DNA from: Microcaldota archaeon
GTDB lineage: Archaea; Micrarchaeota; Micrarchaeia; Micrarchaeales; Micrarchaeaceae
Reading direction: 5' to 3'
Assembly: GCA_027365735.1 (NCBI GenBank)
Contig: DAHXLY010000003.1
Coordinates: forward strand, 1-35,235
Length of the DNA: 35,235 nucleotides
In this document: positions 31,519-35,235 of the stretch, piece after piece
Position numbering within the stretch: position 1 is the stretch's first letter
Layout: each line of letters opens with the position of its first letter
Notes under the pieces: generated by a model
What the model was told of the DNA's origin: nothing
Databases searched by the model: none
Seen by the model: the letters and a program-made list of their open reading frames with translations, nothing else
Program-made: the position numbers and the translations under genes

Positions 31519-32334
31519 ATGAGGTATGAGAGAGATCAAAATCCAATCATAAACTTTTTCGAGGCCATTAGGATAGCGTTGATTACGCAGTACTACGGCT
31601 GGAAGGGGTTCACGATCTACCGTACGCAGTTCGTGTTCTACCTGCTCTATGGCGCGGTATCGCCGTTTGTGACCTTCCTGTTCATTTATGTTATTTACAA
31701 CGTCTCGGCCGGGGTGCCCGGGTGGACCTTCTACCAGCTGCTATTCCTGAACATACTGGTGGGCCTGGTCTCATCCCTCGTGCCATACGTATCGAGCCCG
31801 AGCGGTCTGATGCTCTCGCTCAGGACCGGAGGGTTTGATGTGCTTCTCACCAGGCCGTACTCGGCGTTCAATGCGATCATGGCCAACTTCAGCGACACGA
31901 CCAGCGGAATCAACGTGATTGATTACCTAATACTGCTTGCGTATGTAATGGCTCACCTCACCTTTACGCTGCCCGGGGCAGGGATGTTCGCGGTCGTGTT
32001 TGTGCTCGGCACGATAGCGATAACGCTCTTCCTCCAGACGGCAGTGCTCTTCGCCTACCGAAGCCTGAGGTCGAGCAGCGTGATATCGAACATCTTCAAC
32101 CTCGCAACCGGGTTCACCAACCAGCCGCTCAGCCTTTACGGGTTCACCGGCACGATCCTCCTGACGCTGCTGGTGCCGATAGGCTTTGCGACCTACTTCC
32201 CGGCAGAGCTGTTCATCGGCAAACAAGGACTTTCATTCTTCATACCGGCGGTCATCGCGCTTGCGGTGCTGATAGGGATGTTCTACAAGCTGATAACCCG
32301 CCGCCTCAAGGGATACGAGAGCGCGATGGGCTGA
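31519..32334 (+). CDS. ABC-2 exporter permease, second subunit
   Basis: Membrane protein of 271 residues, the same length as its neighbour, with about six helices. After the second helix pair comes LRTGGFDVLLTRPYSAFNAI, the same conserved loop position as in the first permease and in PF06182-type proteins. The ATG at 31519 immediately follows the TGA of the first permease and is preceded by GCAGGTGG, so translation is coupled. The C-terminus is basic (ITRRLKGYES). Together with the ATPase and the first permease it completes a three-gene exporter. The substrate is unknown. A paralogous origin with the first permease is likely. Confidence 0.82.
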   Translation: MRYERDQNPIINFFEAIRIALITQYYGWKGFTIYRTQFVFYLLYGAVSPFVTFLFIYVIYNVSAGVPGWTFYQLLFLNILVGLVSSLVPYVSSPSGLMLSLRTGGFDVLLTRPYSAFNAIMANFSDTTSGINVIDYLILLAYVMAHLTFTLPGAGMFAVVFVLGTIAITLFLQTAVLFAYRSLRSSSVISNIFNLATGFTNQPLSLYGFTGTILLTLLVPIGFATYFPAELFIGKQGLSFFIPAVIALAVLIGMFYKLITRRLKGYESAMG

Positions 32335-32415
32335 TGTTCCACAGATAACGTAAGGCTTATATATCATTATAAACCACCTTTACCAAATTACAGTAGTGAT
32401 GCGTGGAATGATTTG

Positions 32416-32607
32416 ATGGGTCTCTGGTCTTGGTTAACGAAAGGAGTGAGGAATGGATTCCATACCTCGGGGGATGAGAATAAGGAGGAGCAGGCCGTTG
32501 ACGTCCACAATCTCGTGTGCAAGTGTTCAGAGTGCGTCGAGGCGGCGGAAAAGGACTTGAAGCAGGGTGTGAGGACGCAGAGAAACCCGTTCAGGGGCGC
32601 ATACTGA
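32416..32607 (+). CDS. Small Cys-containing protein (63 aa), uncharacterised
   Basis: I do not recognise this protein. It has a short amphipathic start with two Trp (GLWSWLTKGVRNGF), an acidic linker, then VHNLVCKCSECVEAAEKDLK, where three Cys in CxCxxC spacing could bind metal. A basic end follows (RTQRNPFRGAY). The ATG at 32416 overlaps the stop of a five-codon ORF (ATG at 32399). A strong TATA-like CTTATATAT lies at about 32355-32363. It converges on the CBS gene, with 3 nt between the stops. Confidence 0.5.
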   Translation: MGLWSWLTKGVRNGFHTSGDENKEEQAVDVHNLVCKCSECVEAAEKDLKQGVRTQRNPFRGAY

Positions 32608-32610
32608 TTT

Positions 32611-33009
32611 TTATTTGCCAGCCGCTTCCTTGAGCAGTTCGGTGGTGCTGATCAGTCCAACGCATCTCATTCCAGCAAGAGAATCAACCACCGGCAGCCT
32701 CTGCATGTCGTGATCTAGCGCTGTTTTTATCGCCGTGGCGATCGTGTCGTTCTGCTCCACAAAGATCGGCGATTTTATAAGCCTGTCCACGCCGACCGAG
32801 TGGTCTTCCTCTTTATGGCTCGCGGCGAAAAGTAGCAGTTCGGTTTCATCCACCATCCCGACCAGCCTTCCGTTCGCCAGGACTGGGATTATGCCGACAT
32901 TGCTGGTCTTCACCAAATTCAGTGCGGATCTTATCGTGGTGGTGTTGGATATCGCAACCAACTTCCTGTCCATTATCTCCGATATTTTCCTGGTGTTGAT
33001 GTTCGGCAT
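32611..33009 (-). CDS. CBS-domain pair protein
   Basis: Two tandem CBS motifs form one Bateman module in 132 residues. The first runs from ISEIMDRKLVAISNTTTI to GIIPVLANGRLVGMVDETEL. The second runs from LIKSPIFVEQNDTI to RLPVVDSLAGMRCVGLISTT. Such stand-alone modules usually bind adenosyl ligands (AMP, ATP or SAM) and regulate a partner, which here is unknown. The track start is a TTG at 33024. The ATG at 33009 (MPNINTRKI) is preferred, with AT-rich promoter sequence about 20 nt upstream. It converges on the small Cys protein gene, and its promoter region adjoins the AlaRS-like stop. Confidence 0.85.
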   Translation of the reverse strand: MPNINTRKISEIMDRKLVAISNTTTIRSALNLVKTSNVGIIPVLANGRLVGMVDETELLLFAASHKEEDHSVGVDRLIKSPIFVEQNDTIATAIKTALDHDMQRLPVVDSLAGMRCVGLISTTELLKEAAGK

Positions 33010-33073
33010 GGTCGGTTCTCCCAATAAATATTTTGATTCTTCCCTCTTAATAACCTTTGCGGGCTTCGGCTTT

Positions 33074-34408
33074 TCACTGCCTCTTGAGGCCTCCTAGCGC
33101 CTTCTCTATGCGATCGAGAGGTATTCTCTTTCCGAACCCGCCCGCTATGCACTTCTCTACAAACTCGTAGGTCGGCGCCTTTGCATCATCTCCGGATATG
33201 CTAAGTTTTAGTTCTGCAGCAAGTTGCCCGTTCCTCTGCCTGTTGACCTCATCTCTGATCACCTCCCTTATCTGTGTGGGCCCCAGTTGGAGTTTCGTGA
33301 AGTAACTCCAGAACTTGTAGTAGTACGGGACCAGCGTGTGCCACCTGAGTGCGTCCCCATCAGCCGCCACGAGATCCCTAACTAGGCTCCTGACCTTCAT
33401 TCCGTACGGCGTATCTGACGGTGTGATATTCGAGCCTATGAGGAGTGCAAGAGTCCTGGTCCTGTCCATAAGCTGTATGTTGTCATTCACCGACTCGGTC
33501 AGCGGCCCGACCATGTCAAAGTTGCGGACCGTCTTGTTTGCGCACCAAGCTATCCTTTCCAACCCGAATCCTATGTCGCTGAAGACCAGCGGCTGCCTTG
33601 TGCTTTGCGGGAAGGCGTAATGGTAGCCGGAGTCCCCAAGCTCAAAGCTTTTGTATGCAAAGAATATGTGAACAGTTGGGCTTTTCCTCCCGTACCAATC
33701 CAGCACGTGGTCGTACACCTTCATCGAAAGGTTCTGTTTCTCCATCACCTCAGAGAGGAATTTCATCCACGAGATCACGTCCGCTACATGCTCTTCAGGC
33801 GTAGGGTTCACCGATTCGGTCGCGACGTTGACGAAGGACGAGTAGAACCCCTTATCCCTGCTGATCTGATCCCGCATGATCAACCTGATCGCCGGCTGCC
33901 AAGAGAATATTTTTCTCTTCGCCACATCGACCTCCTTCTCCTCAAACATCATCTCGTCAAACATCTGGACAACCGCCACGGTGAAGAGGCTCTCATCAAG
34001 CTGCTTCTCGCCGGACTTCCCCCTCCAATGAAGCACCGGCCTCGGATCGAGGCTTGTGTAGCCGTCACCCACAAAGTGGTCGCGCATTTTTTTCATCAGT
34101 GCCTCTATGGTGATTGGTGATTTCGCGTCTCCAGCCTGGAAGCACAACGATTGGTTGCTGCAGAACTCGCTTCCGCAGTTGCCGAGCCTCTGGCCCATGC
34201 TGTAGAATGTAACCCCGCACGTGTCGCATTTTCCGCGCTGCCAACCATCGGCCAGCATCACTGCATCCAGTTTGCCAAGAAACGCCACCCTCAGCGGATT
34301 GGCCATATTCTGCTCACTAGGCGGCGGCGCCCTGTAGTGGGCTGGCGTGACAAACTTCTCCGACCCGCTTTCCGCCACCGACCCACTCCCTTTCGTGCCC
34401 AGCATCAT
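33074..34408 (-). CDS. AlaRS-like stand-alone catalytic protein (no editing domain)
   Basis: A 444-residue protein resembling the class II catalytic core of archaeal alanyl-tRNA synthetase. It has an N-terminal Zn-type element (C61, C64, C78, C83: CDTC...NCGSEFC) like the one in archaeal AlaRS. A motif-2-like WQPAIRLIMRD lies near 170-180, and a motif-3-like SDIGFGLERIAW near 278-288. The editing (SAD) and DHHA1/C-Ala domains are absent, so it is about half the family's usual length. The middle region carrying the usual amino-acid pocket is divergent. The ATG at 34408 overlaps the SerRS stop (ATGA), so it is translated with SerRS. It may be an AlaRS paralogue or one half of a split AlaRS. Its substrate is not certain. 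Confidence 0.65.
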   Translation of the reverse strand: MMLGTKGSGSVAESGSEKFVTPAHYRAPPPSEQNMANPLRVAFLGKLDAVMLADGWQRGKCDTCGVTFYSMGQRLGNCGSEFCSNQSLCFQAGDAKSPITIEALMKKMRDHFVGDGYTSLDPRPVLHWRGKSGEKQLDESLFTVAVVQMFDEMMFEEKEVDVAKRKIFSWQPAIRLIMRDQISRDKGFYSSFVNVATESVNPTPEEHVADVISWMKFLSEVMEKQNLSMKVYDHVLDWYGRKSPTVHIFFAYKSFELGDSGYHYAFPQSTRQPLVFSDIGFGLERIAWCANKTVRNFDMVGPLTESVNDNIQLMDRTRTLALLIGSNITPSDTPYGMKVRSLVRDLVAADGDALRWHTLVPYYYKFWSYFTKLQLGPTQIREVIRDEVNRQRNGQLAAELKLSISGDDAKAPTYEFVEKCIAGGFGKRIPLDRIEKALGGLKRQ

Positions 34409-35235
34409 TTCGCCGGCTTGATAGTATCTATTCCAGTTATGTTGGCCAATACCCTTGGTACCTGGATAACACCATCCTCGTCGAGCGCGTTCTCCAACAG
34501 ACACGAGAGCGCCCGCTCCATCGGTATCATGGTTCCGTATACCGTAGTGACAAGCTGCGGGTCCTGCTTGCCCTTCGGCACGTACTTCATGTTGAGCCTC
34601 GAGGCCTGCCACGTCCCTACGGACGCATGGCTTCCCAGCTCTCCATACCTGTTCTGGCCGGGGAACCATCCTTCTATGTCGATGTGGCGGTAGGCCTTCT
34701 TGTCCATGTCCCACGTCGGCAGCTCTATCGCCCTGTACGGGATGCCAAGGCTCTGCAAAAGCCTGCCCTCGTTCTCAAGTACCAGGTTGAGTGCGTCCTC
34801 TGCCTGGTCCTGTGTGCAAATGATATACTGCTCCACCTTGTTAAAGTGGTGGTTCCTGTAGATTCCCTTCGTGTCCTTGCCGTGCGCGCCCGCCTCCTTT
34901 CTGAAGGATACGCTGTACCCTGCTAGCTTCAGCGGCAGGTCCTTCTCGAGGAAAAGCCTGCCCCTGTTGTAGGCGGCGATCGGATGCTCGGCGGTGGGTA
35001 TCATGAAGAGGTCCTCGCCCTCTATCTTGTAAATTGTCTCCTCAAAGGCGTCCAGCGTCGTTGCAAGTTCCTCGACGATCCTTTTCACCATGTACGGCGG
35101 GGTCATCAGCGCGAAGCCCTGGTCTCGCAGCACTTTCACCGCGTGCATCGCGAGCGCAAGGTCCAGTAGCACGAGCTCGTTTTGCTTGTAGTAGAACCTC
35201 GCCCCCGCTAGTTCCGCGCCCTTCTCCTCGTCGAC
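34405..35235 (-). CDS. serS: Seryl-tRNA synthetase, C-terminal part (gene begins outside the window)
   Basis: Class II aaRS charging tRNA-Ser (and tRNA-Sec where present). The reading frame stays open to the window edge, so the N-terminal coiled-coil arm is missing. Visible elements are RFYYKQNELVLLDLALAM at the start of the core, the serine-site IPTAEHP, motif 2 as FRKEAGAHGKDTKGIYRNHH followed by FNKVEQY, and GELGSHASVGTWQASRLNMK. This last matches the SerRS 'GE..S.S...D.QaRR...' region, with variation. The C-terminal motif 3 region is TMIPMERALSCLLEN. Its TGA overlaps the ATG of the AlaRS-like gene, so the two form an operon. Confidence 0.9.
   Translation of the reverse strand, partial: VDEEKGAELAGARFYYKQNELVLLDLALAMHAVKVLRDQGFALMTPPYMVKRIVEELATTLDAFEETIYKIEGEDLFMIPTAEHPIAAYNRGRLFLEKDLPLKLAGYSVSFRKEAGAHGKDTKGIYRNHHFNKVEQYIICTQDQAEDALNLVLENEGRLLQSLGIPYRAIELPTWDMDKKAYRHIDIEGWFPGQNRYGELGSHASVGTWQASRLNMKYVPKGKQDPQLVTTVYGTMIPMERALSCLLENALDEDGVIQVPRVLANITGIDTIKPAK

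Noticed and set aside
1-35235. CRISPR array or rRNA gene
   Set aside because: No regularly spaced repeats and no rRNA-like conserved segments were seen.

Overview
The window is from an archaeon. Every aminoacyl-tRNA synthetase (aaRS) is of the archaeal/eukaryotic type: ProRS with a C-terminal Zn-type tail, archaeal TyrRS and TrpRS, dimeric GlyRS and AsnRS. The tRNA gene has no encoded CCA. Many genes have an A/T-rich TATA element centred about 24-27 nt upstream of the start codon, which implies leaderless mRNAs. Genes inside short operons instead use GGTG/GTGAT Shine-Dalgarno motifs that match an archaeal 16S tail. The compact layout and the DUF2080-type insertion sequence fit a DPANN-like (for example Micrarchaeota-like) genome, but that placement is inference.

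Layout. 1-5.8 kb: 5' end of a DEAD-box helicase, a double Lrp-type regulator, an EamA-type transporter with an extra soluble tail, a HAD phosphatase, a DUF167 protein, a glycosylatable membrane-anchored surface protein, and two small unknown genes diverging from one shared TATA box. 5.8-7.7 kb: a possible structured-RNA region, tRNA-Thr(UGU) and a Wzx-like flippase. 7.7-19.8 kb: a translation block with ProRS, a HAD protein, TrpRS, MetRS, TyrRS, a BtpA-family protein, a nucleoside phosphorylase, a KsgA/Dim1 rRNA methyltransferase, GlyRS and AsnRS. The window ends (33.1-35.2 kb) with an AlaRS-like stand-alone catalytic protein and SerRS. Eight aaRS or aaRS-like genes in about 27 kb is unusual.

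19.8-28.0 kb is an accessory island. It holds two unknown genes, an insertion sequence (DUF2080 protein plus DDE transposase), an ankyrin protein, a frameshifted pseudogene, a very AT-rich stretch, and an apparent six-gene operon: small protein, GT9-like glycosyltransferase, radical SAM protein with an unusual CX3CX3C cluster motif, DUF6165-like protein, and two small ORFs. That operon is the best candidate here for an undescribed system.

28.0-33.0 kb: a HIT protein lacking the third triad His, an APH-like kinase, a complete ABC-2 exporter (ATPase plus two permeases), a small Cys-containing protein and a CBS-domain protein. Three convergent gene pairs have directly abutting stop codons, so the genome is very tightly packed. 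All calls come from reading the sequence; no database search was run.
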